Source: Hippophae tibetana
Lineage: Eukaryota; Streptophyta; Magnoliopsida; Rosales; Elaeagnaceae
Reading direction: 5' to 3'
Assembly (NCBI GenBank): GCA_037013495.1
Contig: CM072802.1
Span: forward strand, 61,685,983 to 61,749,982
Length of the DNA: 64,000 bases
The notes under the pieces were generated by a model. It saw only the letters and a program-made list of their open reading frames with translations. It had not been told where the DNA came from and made no database searches. Shown here in pieces: positions 21,700 through 34,084 of the stretch (position 1 is its first letter; every line of letters starts with the position of its first letter). The position numbers and the translations under genes are program-made.

Positions 21700-22010
21700 A
21701 TCTAGGGTTCACTTCCACTCCTCTCTCTGTCTCGGAAAGACTAAAACGCACTTTAAAGCTCCTTTTCTCTCTCTCCCTCTCTCTATTCAAATATGGAATA
21801 CTCATTCGGTCATTCCATTTCCATCTAATGGAGAACAAAATGGAAATATAATAAAAGTTTACTAACGGATAAGCTCGGCCAGTACGGTACCGAGTAATGC
21901 CAACAGGCAAAGGCGAACGTACGTTCACGCGCTGTTACTTCCGTGAAAAATTCTAACGACGTCAAAAAATCTGTCAAGCTCTGACGGAGACACGTGTCCA
22001 CGTGATAGAC
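21700..22010 (-). promoter_or_regulatory. TPS promoter region with twin G-boxes, unit A
   Basis: Upstream of the TPS leader on the minus strand. Two CACGTG G-boxes lie 8 bp apart (21991-21996 and 21999-22004), a typical bZIP/bHLH and ABA-response site. A weak AT-rich TATA-like element is near 21845-21857. A GA-rich stretch (21721-21788) and AACCCTAG near 21708 resemble plant 5'-UTR/TSS surroundings. A 10-bp palindrome AACGTACGTT (21915-21924) lies between. The exact start site is not determined. Confidence 0.45.
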
Positions 22011-22383
22011 TTTTTCAAACGTTCAAGACCTTTGAAAAGAAAAAATCTATTTTATTATGTAATTGTTAATGGAAAAATTAGTATTTTATTTGTGTTATTA
22101 ATATATTTTAATTACGTAATTATTATTAATAACGTAAAAAAAAATCCTTGACATAGCCACGAGAAACAATTAAATTTTGTACAACTGTACATCACTCCTT
22201 TCCAAAGTCTCGAGAAACAATTAGATCTTCTACAGTTATACATTCATTTACCTTTTACAAAGTTGCATATTATCTCCCCAATTCATCTGAAGATCAATAT
22301 CCATTCAAAGTTTCAATGGAAATTAGTGATGTAAATTGGATGGGTTGGGTTGACCCAAACTCTTAATTTTTATTTAGGTTGGA

Positions 22384-22812
22384 TTTTTTTTTTTTTTTGT
22401 CGAGAAGAAAATTCATTAGAATGGAAATGCTGATACAAACAAACGACAAACACAAAAAAAAAACTCAACATAAATAAACATGGACTCGTTCAACTTCTCA
22501 AAACCAAAAACAAATGATAGGCATAACGCTATTAATAATATATAGTAGTTAGGTTAAAAAGTAATTAATCCACCAAAACACCAGCTTTATCTAACTAAGC
22601 GTATATAGATGGAATAATCACTCAACTAGCAAGGCCAGACACAAATACATATAAAAAGATAAACAAAATAACAACCACATGTGCATGAAACCAAACTGTA
22701 AAGACAAGGACTAAAAACTTCACAACCACCCCAAAGCAACACCAAAACTGGACAATCAGTATACTATTCCATAAGATCAATAATAGTTGGTTCCTGAGTA
22801 TCCTTAGAGCTA
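22384..22812 (-). mobile_element. Truncated LINE 3' end with poly-A tail, unit A
   Basis: A run of 15 T (22384-22398) is followed by GTCGAGAAGAAAATTCATTA. Read on the minus strand this is ...AATGAATTTTCTTCTCGAC then A(15), the usual look of a plant LINE 3' end. Further upstream in that orientation is T-rich, non-coding sequence resembling a LINE 3' UTR. The 5' boundary is uncertain because an LTR begins at 22815. No reverse transcriptase motif is retained. Confidence 0.5.
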
Positions 22813-22814
22813 AC

Positions 22815-24718
22815 TGATAAGTGCTCAAAAAGCACTAAAATAACCATGATTTTATACACATTAATTGATTAAAAAATATATATTTATATGTTTTATCATA
22901 TATTTATATAAATTTGTCTTTTTCGGAATCATGAGTATTTTTATTGTTTTTAGGGTATTTTGGCTTAAAAACGTAACTTAAAGACTCAAAGAGGAATACT
23001 GGAAGCAATACATCACAAATATATTAATAAATAAATGGAGAAATGTCAACAAATATGGAAAAATTGGAAAAAATGGGTCAAAAAGGTCAAAACGGTCAAA
23101 AATGTCAAAAAGGAGAAAATCGCGCCGCCGCGTCGCGTAGCTACCCAGCCGCGCACCCAGTCCCGCGCGCGCCAGAGCCCAGCCGCGCGCGCCCAAGCCC
23201 ACACCCGCGCGCGCCTGCTTCAAAATCCGCGTGCGCCCCAGCGCACTGTTACTGTTCACGCGCACGCCCCTACGCGCAGTGCCAGCCCTTCCGCGCGCGC
23301 CAACGCCCATTTCGCCCCATTTTTCACGTGCAGCCACCACATGACATCATGCTGACGTCATCAATGACCTCAGCATTTGCACTCCGTGTTTTCACATTTT
23401 TTCACTCATTTTTTCTCTCCATCCTCACCTATAAATACCCCCATTCCCTTCACTTCAAAACACACCTCAAAACACATTATTTTCTCTCTTTCTTTCTCTC
23501 TTTTCTTAGTTTTTAGTTTTTTTTTAGTTTTTCTTAGTTTTTAGCTTTTCTTAGTTAATTTCTCTTAGTTTTAGAGTTCTTCCCTTTTTGGGAAGAACTA
23601 GTTATGTTTTTGTGATTTTTTAGCTTTTTGATTCAATAAATGGGAGTGCAAATTCCGCTTGGAGGTTTTCCAGCAAAGGGAATAGCGTCGAAGTTCTGTA
23701 AGGATTTTATTTTCTTTACAGTTATTTTTTATGCTTTATTCTTACATGTTATATTTAATTTGTCTGTGATTAAATTTAACTGTGCTGGCTATTTATAAAC
23801 ATGATGTAATAATAATGTTGTTATGCTTGCGAAATATTAAATAGGTGAAAATCTCTAAAATGAATTGATTTTGTTTTTATTCAAGATTTTATATTAAGAA
23901 TGTTAGAGAGAAATATATTATTTTTCATTACAAACTTAAACTTGAAAATTAGATTTTAAGGTTTAGTTATCCTATCTGATTTAGAGTAGTGTTCTTTTAT
24001 TTTTTTGGTACAATCGCCCGGTAGTTAGAGTGAAGCTCTATTTCAAAAGTTTTTATAAGAATTATTATCTGAAAATGTATTGACAACATGTTTTCAATAG
24101 TGGTTTTAAAACTTGAAAGTTAGTACTCGGATAACTAAATTCTTAGGTTTAATTTGGACACCTTGAATAAAGTTTAAACTGTCTAACCCCACCAAAGGTG
24201 GCATTTAAATGGTTCATTTTCAATCTCTTAGAAAAAGGAATTAATTTAATTAAGCAAATTGGTTATCAACCCCACCCATAGGTGTTAATTGATTTGTTTA
24301 GTTAACAAAGAATATCTAACCCCACCAAAGGTGGTATTCATACAAAAAAGGGAAAATCAATAAATATCAATTCATATCTTTAATAACCTAGATAATATGA
24401 GCAAGCATAATTAACTTAGTTATTATATCCATAAATACTCCGCCATTATAAATGATAAAATTTGCATAAATGTTTATTGAATCTATGTTTATTTTTATGT
24501 AAGTAGATTAAAAATACAAAACCCAAAATATCGTGACATGATGTTTAGGATTTAATTTCATTTTTTAAAAGTTTGAATAATAAATTAAAAACCATATACA
24601 TTCCTTCCTTAGATCGACCTTGGGAGTATACTTATCATTTTCTTCGAAGTGATTCGTGCACTTGCGAGAGTTTTATAAATATTAAAACCAAAGTATTGGC
24701 AAGAATCGGTGATGCCGG
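22815..24718 (+). mobile_element. Long LTR (same family as the solo LTR), plus orientation, unit A
   Basis: Starts TGATAAGTGCTCAAAAAGCA and matches the solo LTR (927-2704 inverted) up to GGTGATGCCGG. It then lacks the terminal TTTTCGCTCATCA and continues into unrelated sequence, so the 3' end is broken. U3 holds a large GC-rich CG-dense block (23120-23330), TGACGTCA at 23353-23360, and a good TATA box TATAAATA at 23430-23437. A pyrimidine-rich leader follows. ATGGGAGTGCAAATTCCGC near 23640 and a GTAAGG donor-like site (~23698) come next, then three CCACC/GGTGG hairpins (24187-24335). Open frames of 106-157 codons across the GC block look incidental. Confidence 0.78.
23353..23437 (+). promoter_or_regulatory. 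LTR promoter (TGACGTCA plus TATAAATA), unit A
   Basis: TGACGTCA (23353-23360), the CRE/as-1-type core bound by plant bZIP (TGA) factors, lies about 70 bp upstream of TATAAATA (23430-23437). A transcript would start near 23465 and run right, through the LTR end and the inverted LTR piece at 25361. Activity is inferred. Confidence 0.55.
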
Positions 24719-25360
24719 GAAAGAATGGTGGGGCAAAGACTCCTTAAAAACCATTCTCCTAGATAGAACAACGTTCCCAGGAAAGACTAGTGGCACAAAG
24801 GCTTTCAAGAACTAGTCTCCTAGACAGAACTCCCTTAGATCTTTACTTTTCATGCTATTAAAATTAAGTTAACTAAGTTCAGTTAAGTAAAAATCTAAGT
24901 TAATTAAGTTAAGTAACGTAAAAATCTAAGTTAATTGAGTTAATGAAAAATCTAAGTTAATTAAGTTAAGTTAATTTAAAAAGCTAAGTTAGTTAAGTAA
25001 AAAAATCTAACTTAATTAAAAGCTATCTTTATTAAGTTAATTTAAGTAAAAATCTGAGGTAATTAAGTAAAGTTAAAAAATCTAAGTTAGTTAAGTTAAA
25101 AAAAATCTAAGCTAATTAAAAAGCTAAGTTAATAAAAAAAATCTAAGTTAATTAAGTTAAGTTAATTAAAATTCTAAGTTAATTAAGTTAATAAAAAATT
25201 TAAGTTAATTAAAAAGCTAAGTTAATTAAGTTAGTAAAAAACTAAGTTAATTGAGTTAAATGAAAATTAAGAGAGAGAAAAAAAAATAGTTAAAGAAAAT
25301 AAAGAAAAAATAAAAATTAATAAAAATAAAATAAAATAAATTAAAATTGATTAATCTACT
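24719..25360. repeat. Imperfect duplication and AT-rich AAGTTAATT tandem array, unit A
   Basis: 24719-24830 is an imperfect tandem pair of ~60 bp (GGAAAGAATGGTGG... and GGAAAGACTAGTGG..., each ending CTCCTAGA-AGAAC), each with a small internal inverted repeat. From about 24850 to 25260 the motif CTAAGTTAATTAAGTTAA recurs degenerately. It forms the spacer between two inverted LTR arms. No gene is seen. Confidence 0.75.
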
Positions 25361-25812
25361 TGATGAGCGAAAACCGGCATCGCCGATTCTTGCCAATACT
25401 TTGGTTTTAATATTTATAAAACTCTCGCAAGTGCACGAATAATTTCGAAGAAAATGATAAGTATACTCCCAAGGTCGATCTAAGAAAGGAATGTATATGG
25501 TTTTTAATTTATTATTCAAACTTTTAAAAACGAAATTAAATCCTAAACATCCTCTCACGATATTTTGGGGTTTTGTGTTTTTAATCTACTTACATAAAAA
25601 TAAACATAGATTCAATAAACATTCATGCAAATTTTATTATTTATAATGGTGGAGTATTTATGGATATAATAACTAAGTTAATTATGCTTGCTCATATTAT
25701 TTAGGTTATTAAATATATGAATTCATATTTATTGATTCTCCCTTTTTTATATGAATACCACATTTGCTGGGGTTAGATATTCTTTGTTAACTAAACAAAT
25801 CAATTAACACCT
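25361..25812 (-). mobile_element. Inverted 3' fragment of the same LTR, unit A
   Basis: Begins TGATGAGCGAAAACCGGCAT, the inverted LTR terminus, and runs to ...CAATTAACACCT, where telomere-like repeats take over. It pairs with 24281-24718 as an inverted repeat with arms of roughly 440-450 bp and a 642-bp spacer. Visible mismatches between arms are few. Confidence 0.8.
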
Positions 25813-27693
25813 AAATCCTTTTTAGAAAAATAATAATTTTAACCCTAAACCTTAACCGTAGAATATAACCTTAAACCCTAAAACCCAAATCTCATATCCC
25901 AAAACCCTAATCCCATTTAGAAAAATAATAATTTTAACCCTAAACCTTAACACACAAATATAACACTAAACACAAAACAATACACCTCAAATCCTAAAAC
26001 CTTAAACCCTATTTAGAAAAATAAAAAATTTAACCTTAAACCTTAATCCCCAAATATATTCCTAAACCCCAAAACCCAAATCCCAAATACCATAACCCTA
26101 AACCCTATTTAGAAAAATAATAATTTTAACCCTAAACTTTAACCCACAAATATAACCTTAAACCATATATCTCAAATCACACAACCCAGAACCCTATTTA
26201 GAAAAATAATAGTATTATCCCTAAAAATTAACCCATAAATATAATCGTAAACCCTAAACAATAAATCCTAAATCTCAAATCCCTAAACATTATTTAGAAA
26301 AATAATAATTTTAACCCTAAACCTTAACCACAAACATAACCCTAAATCCCAAAACCCTATATTCCAAACCTCCAAACCCTAAACCCTATTTACAAAAATA
26401 ATAATTTTAATAATATATTTTATTTTTAAGTAAAAATTATTTAGAAAAATAATGATTTTCATAATATATTTTATCGAACGAAAAAATAATAATTAAATGA
26501 CATTATTTAAATTTTAATGAATATAAGGGTATCAAGGTAATATAAAGTGTTTTCCGTTCTATTTCAATTGTAAACCAAACACGAAAATACTAATTAATTT
26601 TTTGATTCTAATTGTCAAAGAAAAAAAACTGTTTCCATTCCATTCCTATTCACAATCCCATTCTGATTCTATTCTCTTTTCAATGTCGAAAGTGTTCAAA
26701 GTCCACGGTTAGCAAATTTGAGCTCAGGTTCATCGTATTGAGATATTTACTAAACAAAAGGAGATGATGGATCAATGACATGAGGTCATGATGAGATTCT
26801 TACACAAACTTAGTCAAAATATAGCATCATAATTCCTTATTACAATATCACAAGTAGCACCTACCTCACAACATCTATCAATTTCTTCATCTTCTTAGAC
26901 ATGGATTTTTTTCTTATTGGAGTTATATTATTTTGTTAGTTTATGTAGAGACATTTGGTATATATTAAACTTGAAGTTCTTGAATAAATGCTAGAATTTC
27001 TTGGTCGAGGTTATATTGAGACAAATTTTGGATTAGGTGGAACATATTTTGAAAGAGAATGTGGAGTATATTTTTTAATATGGAAAGGTAATATTACATT
27101 ACCTTATGTTTGGTTGACTGGAATGGAAAGGAATTAGAATTGATTCCTTCCAATTATATGTTTGGTGGTGTAGAAAAATGAGAATAAAATGAAATCAATT
27201 CCTAAAAGAGAAGTACTCATAATTCCTTCTCGCCCCTTAAGGAATCATGATTCCATTCTCATCTCAAAGTTTCTTTCCCAATTTTACCCCAACTCGAAGT
27301 ATAACCCAAAACTGTAAACCTTATTTAAAAAAATAATAATTTTAACCATAAACCTTAACCCACAAATATAAACCAAAATCTTAAACCCCAAATCAAAAAT
27401 TAGAAAACCCTAAACCCTATTTATAAAAATAATAATTTTAATATGAAACTTTAACCCATAAATCTAACGTTAAAACGTAAATCCCAAATCCCACAACGCT
27501 AAACCCTATTTAAAAAATAATAATTTTTATCCTAAACATTAACTCACAAATAGAACTCTAAACAACAAACCCTAAACCCTATTTAAAAAAATAATAAATT
27601 ATACCCCAAACCATAATCACAAATTTTACCGTAGGTTTAAAATTATTATTTTTCTAAATAGGATCTAGGGTTTTGGGATTTGGGATTTGGGGT
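25813..27693 (-). repeat. Telomere-like (CCCTAAA) arrays and spacer in inverted orientation, unit A
   Basis: Arrays of degenerate CCCTAAA at 25813-26400 and 27301-27640 flank a spacer (26401-27300). The spacer is the reverse complement of the family at 6717-7611 (CATGATTCCATTCTCATCTC; ATTACCTTATGTTTGGTTGA). At about 27641 the orientation flips to TTTAGGG for the last 53 bp before the CACTA terminus. No gene content. Confidence 0.83.
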
Positions 27694-27769
27694 CACTAGT
27701 ACAAAATGTGGTATTTAAAAGTTATTTTTTGGAGAAATCTATTTTTAATGAATGTAAAGTTAGTTCGGT

Positions 27770-28285
27770 GAAAAATCGATGCTACATGTATCGTTGTTTG
27801 ACACGTAGAACCGACGCTACATCCTACGTGTATTTTTTTATTTTAAAAATGCAGTTTAGAATTGAAATTATATAGCAAATTTTTTTTAATTTTTTAGCCA
27901 ATTATTATTTTATTTAAACTGTTTAAAATTGAATTTTGATATATATATATATATAGTATAATTTTTTTCTTTTTTTTAAGTCAATTTGTTTTTAAAATTA
28001 TATAATTTTGTGTATTTGTTTGGATACTTAATTTTATGTACGTACATGAAATATTTGCAAAATGCAAACAAGTTTTCAAAAAAGTATAAAAGGTTTATAA
28101 TTAAAATCAAATAAAATAATAATTGACCAAAAAATAAAAAAAATTGTACTATTTAATTTCAATTTTAAACTACAATTTGAAAATAAAAAATACACGTAGT
28201 ACGTAGTGTCGGTTGACGTGTAGAACCAACGCTACACACGTGGATAGCGTCTATTCTACACGTCAATGGACGCTACGTCCTACGT
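27770..28285. repeat. CACTA subterminal repeat zone, unit B
   Basis: Same set of TAGYGTCGRTT-type motifs in both orientations as in unit A. Here the motif block reads CACACGTGGATAGCG, where unit A lacks a T, so the unit B version looks like the intact form. Confidence 0.7.
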
Positions 28286-28663
28286 GTATTTTTTTATTTT
28301 AAAATTGAAATTAAATAGTATAATTTTTTTATTTTTTAGTTCAATTATTATTTTATTTTAACTATAAACCTTTTATATTTTTTTGAAAACTTTTCTGTAT
28401 AGTATAAATATTTTTCATGTTATCCAATTCAATAACTAGTGTGAAAAACATGTACGTACATAAAATTAAGTATCCAAACAAATATACAAAGTTATATAAT
28501 TTTAAAAAGAAATTGACTAAAAAAAAGAAGAAAAAATAATACTATATATATATCCGAATTCAATTTTAAAGATTTCAAATAAAATAATAATTGACAAAAA
28601 ATTGTACTATATAATTTCAATTTTAAACTGCATTTTTAAAATAAAAAAATACGCATAGCACGT

Positions 28664-30442
28664 TGATGAGCGAAAACCGACATCGTCGATTCTTGCCAAT
28701 ACTTTGGTTTTAATATTTATAAAACTCTCGCAAGTGCACGAATCATTTCGAAGAAAATGATAAGTATACTCCCAAGGTCGATCTAAGGAAGGAATGTATG
28801 TGGTTTCTAATTTATTATTCAAACTTTTAAAAAGGAAATTAAATCCTAAACATCCTCTCACGATATTTTGGGGTTTTGTGTTTTTAATCTACTTACATAA
28901 AAATAAACATAGATTCAATAAACATTCATGCAAATTTTATCTTTTATTATAGTGGAGTATTTATGGATATAATAACTAAGTTAATTATGCTTGCTCATAT
29001 TATTTAGGTTATTAAAGATATGAATTGATATTTATTGATTCTCCCTTTTTTGTATGAATACCACCTTTGGTGGGGTTAGATATTCTTTGTTAACTAAACA
29101 AATCAATTAACACCTATGGGTGGGGTTGATAACTAATTTGGTTAATTAAATTAATTCCTTTTTCTAAGAGATTGAAAATGAACCATTTAAATGCCACCTT
29201 TGGTGGGGTTAGACAGTTTAAACTTTATTCAAGGTGTCCAAATTAAACCTAAGAATTTAGCTATCCGAGTACTAACTTTTAAGTTTTAAAACCACTACAG
29301 AAAAGATGTTGTCAATACATTTTCATATAATAATTCTTATAAAAACTTTTGAAATAGAGCTTCACTCTAACTACCGAGCGATTGTACCAACAAATAAAAG
29401 AGCACTACTCTAAATCATACCGGATAACTAAACCTTAAAATCTAATTTTCAGGTTTAAGTTTGTGATGAAAAATAATATATTTCTCTCTAACATTCTTAA
29501 TATAAAATCTTGAATAAAAACAAAATCAATTCATTTTAGAGATTTTCACCTATTTAATATTTCGCAAGCATAACAACGTTATTATTACATCATGTTTATA
29601 AACAGCCAGCACAGTTAAATTAAATATAACATGTAAGAATAAAGCATAAAAAATAACTGTAAAGAAAATAAAATCCTTACCGAACTTCGACGCTATTCCC
29701 GTTGCCGGAAAACCTCCAAGCGGAATTTGCACTCCAATTTAATGAATCAAAAAGCTAAAAAATCACAAAAACATAACTAGTTCTTCCCAAAAAAGGAAGA
29801 ACTCTAAAACTAAGAGAAATTAACCAAGAAAAACTAAAAACTAAGAAAAACTAAAAATCTAAGAAAAGAGAGAAAAGAATGTATTTTGAGGTGTGTTTAG
29901 AAGTGAAGGGAAGGGGGGGTATTTAAGGTGAGGATGAAGAGAAAAAGTGAGTGAAAAAATGTTAAAAAGTGGTAAAAATGCGGAATGGAATTGCTGAGGT
30001 CATTGACGACGTCAGCTTGACGTCATGGGGCGGTTGCACGTGAAAAATGGGGCGAAACGGGCGTCGGCGCGAGCGGATGGGCTTGGGCGCTGGCACACGC
30101 GGGACTGGGCGCGCGGCTGGGTAGCTACGCGACACGGCGACGCGATTTTCTCCTTTTTGACATTTTTGACCTTTTTGACCCATTTTGTCCAATTTTTCCA
30201 TATTTGTTGACCTTTCCCCATTTATTTATTAATATATTTGTGATGTATTGCTTCTAGTATTCCTCTTTGAGTCTTTAAGTTATGTTTTTAAGCCAAAATA
30301 CCTGAAAAACAATAAAAATACCCGTGATTCCGAAAAAGACAAATTTATATAAATATATGATAAAACATATAAATATATATATTTTTAATCAATTAATGTG
30401 CATAAAATCATGGTTTTTTTAGTGCTTTTTGAGCACTCATCA
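28664..30442 (-). mobile_element. Solo LTR nested in CACTA, unit B
   Basis: Same insertion as in unit A with the identical CACGT duplication (28659-28663 and 30443-30447), so the insertion predates the segmental duplication. It is 1779 bp long and nearly identical to unit A apart from small indels near its first few hundred bases. Confidence 0.88.
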
Positions 30443-31129
30443 CACGTAGCGTCGGTTGATGTGTTGAACCGATTCTACACACGTGTATAGTGTCGATTCC
30501 ACCTGTGTAGCATCAGTTCGACACGTCAACGGATGATATCCACACGTATTAATCCATTTCTATTCTCTCTTCTTCATCAGAACGTCTTTTTCAATTTGCC
30601 CAGCAAAAAAAAAACCTCAAAACCGAGCTCACTTCCTCCACTCTTTCTCATTTTCCGACCACCCCCGACCACCATTTTAAGTCGTTTTGTGGGTTATCTT
30701 CCTCTCCATATTATCTTTCAGATCTCCTATTTTTTTTAGTGAAATACTCAAAATAATTATACCTATTTTCTCACTTATTATCACTTACAAAACACCCATT
30801 TTTTCTTCATTTCCTTCATTTAGTCATTTCATTTACTCTTGTAAGTATTTGTATTAATCTTATGCACTTATTATTCAGTTTTCTTTTTTTGTATAAATTT
30901 TTTATTTATGTATATTTTGCATTATGCTTATTATATGTTTGGCTGATTTTTTGTGCAAATAATATCTGGATGCTGTGGGTTTGAGGGACTATAATATTTA
31001 CCGTACGTGGATAAATTTATTTACATATAAATAATTATATTTTATTAAGTTAAAATAATACAATTTCAAAATGATTAAAATGATAAATTTTTGTATTATG
31101 TATGTTTTGAAATATATTCTAATAATTAG

Positions 31130-34084
31130 GACTACATTCCTAGAGTTGAAAGTTTTATGAAATTTGATTGTAGAAATAGTAATAATGAAATTAGTATGAT
31201 TTGATACCCATGTGTTAAATGTAAAAATGAGAAATTTCATGAAGTTGACGAGGTTAACTATCATCTTATCCATTATGGTATTCTTTTGAGCTATAAATGT
31301 TGGTATTATCATGGAAAAAATATTGATAATACTTATGGGGGAAAAGATAAATAAGAATGTGAATGGATTACATACATCTTATCATAATGTATAGACAAAA
31401 AATATGTTTCATGGTGTTGAAGATGAACTACGTGAGGATGATCCGAAAACCTTTAAAAAACTTCTAGAAGATGCCAAAAAACCGTTGTATCCAAAATGAA
31501 AGAAATACACTAAAATTTTGGGATAGGTTTATTTGTACAATGTGAAGGCAAAACCTGGTTTTTTTGACAAGGGATTCACAGAATTACTAAATCTACTAGT
31601 CGATATGTTTTATGAGGGTATTGAATTTCCATCTTCAATGTATGAAGAGAAGGAATCTCTTAGTCGATTTGGCATGGAATATGATAAGATTCATACTTGT
31701 CCAAATGATTGCATTCTTTATAGAAAAGAATATGAGATTTTAGATGATTGTCCGATGTGTAAAGAATTGAGATGGAAGCATGCTACAAATGAGACAACAT
31801 CTAAGAAAGGCATACCCGCAAAGGTTGTTTGGTACTTTTCTCTGATTCCTCATTTTCAAATGTTGTTCAAAAGTAAAGAGATATCAAAGATGTTGAATTG
31901 GCATTTAGATAATTGATATGGTGATAGGGTGCTATGTCATCCTCGTGATTCTCTAAATTGGAAAGTAGTAGATAATTTATCCCTTCAATTTGCATCTAAT
32001 CCGCGCAATCTTCATCTTGCCATTGCTGCTGATGGAATTAATCCACATAGTTCCCTTAGTAGTAGATATAGTTGTTGGCTAGTAATTATGGTAACATACA
32101 ACCTTCCTCCCTGGTTGTGTATGAAAAGAAAATTCATGATGTTAACATTATTGATCTCAGGACTGAAACAACCCGGTGTTGATATTGATGTATATTTCCA
32201 ACCTCTAATAGATGATATAAAGACGTTGTGGAATGATGGTGTAAATTTTTACGATGCACATAAAGAAGAACACTTTAACATGAGAGGGGTCCTTTTATGG
32301 ACAATTAATGCTTTTCCTACTTATGAAAACTTATCAGGACATGCAACAAAAGGTAACAAGGGATGCCCTTTATGTAGTGATGGCACTTCTGCAACTTATC
32401 ATGTTCATGGACAAAGGATGCCTTATAGAAGACATAAAATATTTTTTCCATCTGGACACAAGTTTAGATAAAAAAAGAAATTGTTCGATGGTGAAGAAGA
32501 TCATGATCATGCACCCTGATGTCTGCAAGGTGTTGAGATATTAAGGAAATTAAATGGTATGACATTCAAACGATATGGAAAGATGAAAAAAGAATACTCA
32601 GTAAGGTAGGGAAACGAAAGAGGTCATCTAATGAATAGGGTGAAAATGAAAAAGAAGGAGAATCAGTAGACCATGGTTGTTGGAATAAAAAATCAATATT
32701 TTGGGAATTATCTTATTGGAAAGACCTACACATTCGTCACATCTTAGATGTCATGGACATTAATAAAAATGTATCTGAGAGCTTGATTGGTAGATTACTT
32801 AATATACCTACAAAAACGAAGGATGGAATTAAAGTAAGACTAGATTTAAAGAAACTAGGTATACGATCTGGATTGCCACCAAGGGTGAAAAATGATAAGA
32901 ATCGAACATACTTGCCACCAGCATCATATAAAATGTCAACAAAATAGAAGGATGTGTTTTGTAAATGTTTGGCGGGTGTGAAATTTCCTGATGGTTACTC
33001 ATCCAACTTAAGAAATTTTGTGTCTATCACCGATAAGAAACTTTATGGATTGAAATCACATAATTGTTATATCTTAATGCAACAGTTATTACCACTAGCT
33101 ATTAGATCAATTCTTCCAAATCATGTTCAATTATCAATAATTCATTTGTGTTCATTCTTCAATACAATATACAAGAAATCTATATCAATTGGCGAGTTAA
33201 ACTCTTTATAGAAAAGTGTTGTAGAGACTTTGTGTCTAATTGAAAAATATTTTCCTCCTTCTTTCTTCAATATAATGATTCACTTGTGTGTTCATTTAGT
33301 TCGAGAGGTTCAATTGTGTGGTCCTACTTACTTAAGATGGATGTATCCTTTTGAGAGATATATGCAAGTCTTTAAAGGATATGTAAATAATAGAAATCGA
33401 CCTGAATGATGCATGGTGGAACGTTACATTGCTGAAGAGGCAATTGAGTTTTGTTATGAATACTTTAGTGGTTGCATCGAAATTGGGAATCCTATGCATA
33501 AGTTTTTCTTAGAATGTAACATGATCCAAGTAGAAAACCCTATGCTTGGTGGAATTAAGAAATTGTTTATTGATCGCACTCGATGGGAAAAAGCACACCG
33601 AATCATTTTGGTAAATAATAATTAGGCATAACCGTATATAGAGTAAGTGATGTTTAACATTTCCATTTATGCAAAAATTAATTTTTATTTAACTGTTAAT
33701 GATGATATTTACTTCATATATCCTTAATAACATTACAGAATGCATTTAAACTTATTGAAGATCGATTCTTGTTATAAAAAAAAGGAGGAGAAAAATGATC
33801 GTATGATGAACATAAGCGAGAGCTTATTAATTGGTTATGCAACCATATAAGTGTCACATACAAGAATTTATTAGTACTTCTATGCAATGTTTTAAAACTT
33901 TACTTTAAACACATTTCATGTTTTTTGTATACATAGATTCAAGATGAACTCAAGAAACCCAATCATAAAATAACAGAAAGTTTAGAATGGCTTGCACATG
34001 GTCCAAAATTCGATGTCAAATCATTTTCTAGTGTCACAATAAATGGATCGAGGTTTACGACTCAAGCTGGGACAAAGTCCGAGT
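31130..34084 (+). pseudogene. TNP2-like CACTA transposase pseudogene, unit B
   Basis: Collinear copy of the decayed transposase with the same nonsense mutations and frame change as unit A, so the decay predates the duplication. It differs by one base near 31444 (GATCCGAAAA here, GATCCAAAAA in A) and one extra A in a homopolymer near 33777. Confidence 0.9.

Larger units (their letters stand above)
1..27740. repeat. Tandem unit A of a ~27.74-kb segmental repeat
   Basis: First of three head-to-tail copies. Position 1 aligns with 27741 and 55481, and landmarks recur at a constant offset: the CACTA terminus 27694/55434, TPS start codon 21185/48924, 26S fragment 13175/40914. The offset drifts only between 27738 and 27741 because of one-base homopolymer indels. 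The unit holds one TPS gene plus nested mobile elements. The first ~1.2 kb of this copy carries many small indels relative to B and C; beyond that, differences are rare (for example near 3706, 7000, 8567, 10128, 13937 and 19670). Confidence 0.97.
27694..34084 (+). mobile_element. CACTA/EnSpm DNA transposon, 5' terminus to truncation, unit B
   Basis: Begins with CACTAGTACAAAATGTGG, a typical plant CACTA terminus, directly after ...GGGATTTGGGGT of a telomere-like array. It contains the subterminal repeats, the solo LTR (28664-30442) and the TNP2 pseudogene (31130-34084), and ends where telomere-like repeats resume. No matching 3' end is present. The array sequence just left of the terminus (27650-27693) closely resembles 34379-34408 within the array on the right. 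This suggests the CACTA piece sits inside a telomere-like array. Confidence 0.87.

Noticed and set aside
22978..23516. Open frames of 106, 120 and 157 codons on both strands
   Set aside because: All cross the CG-dense block of the LTR. They are low-complexity R/A/P-rich translations upstream of the LTR TATA box and shadow each other.
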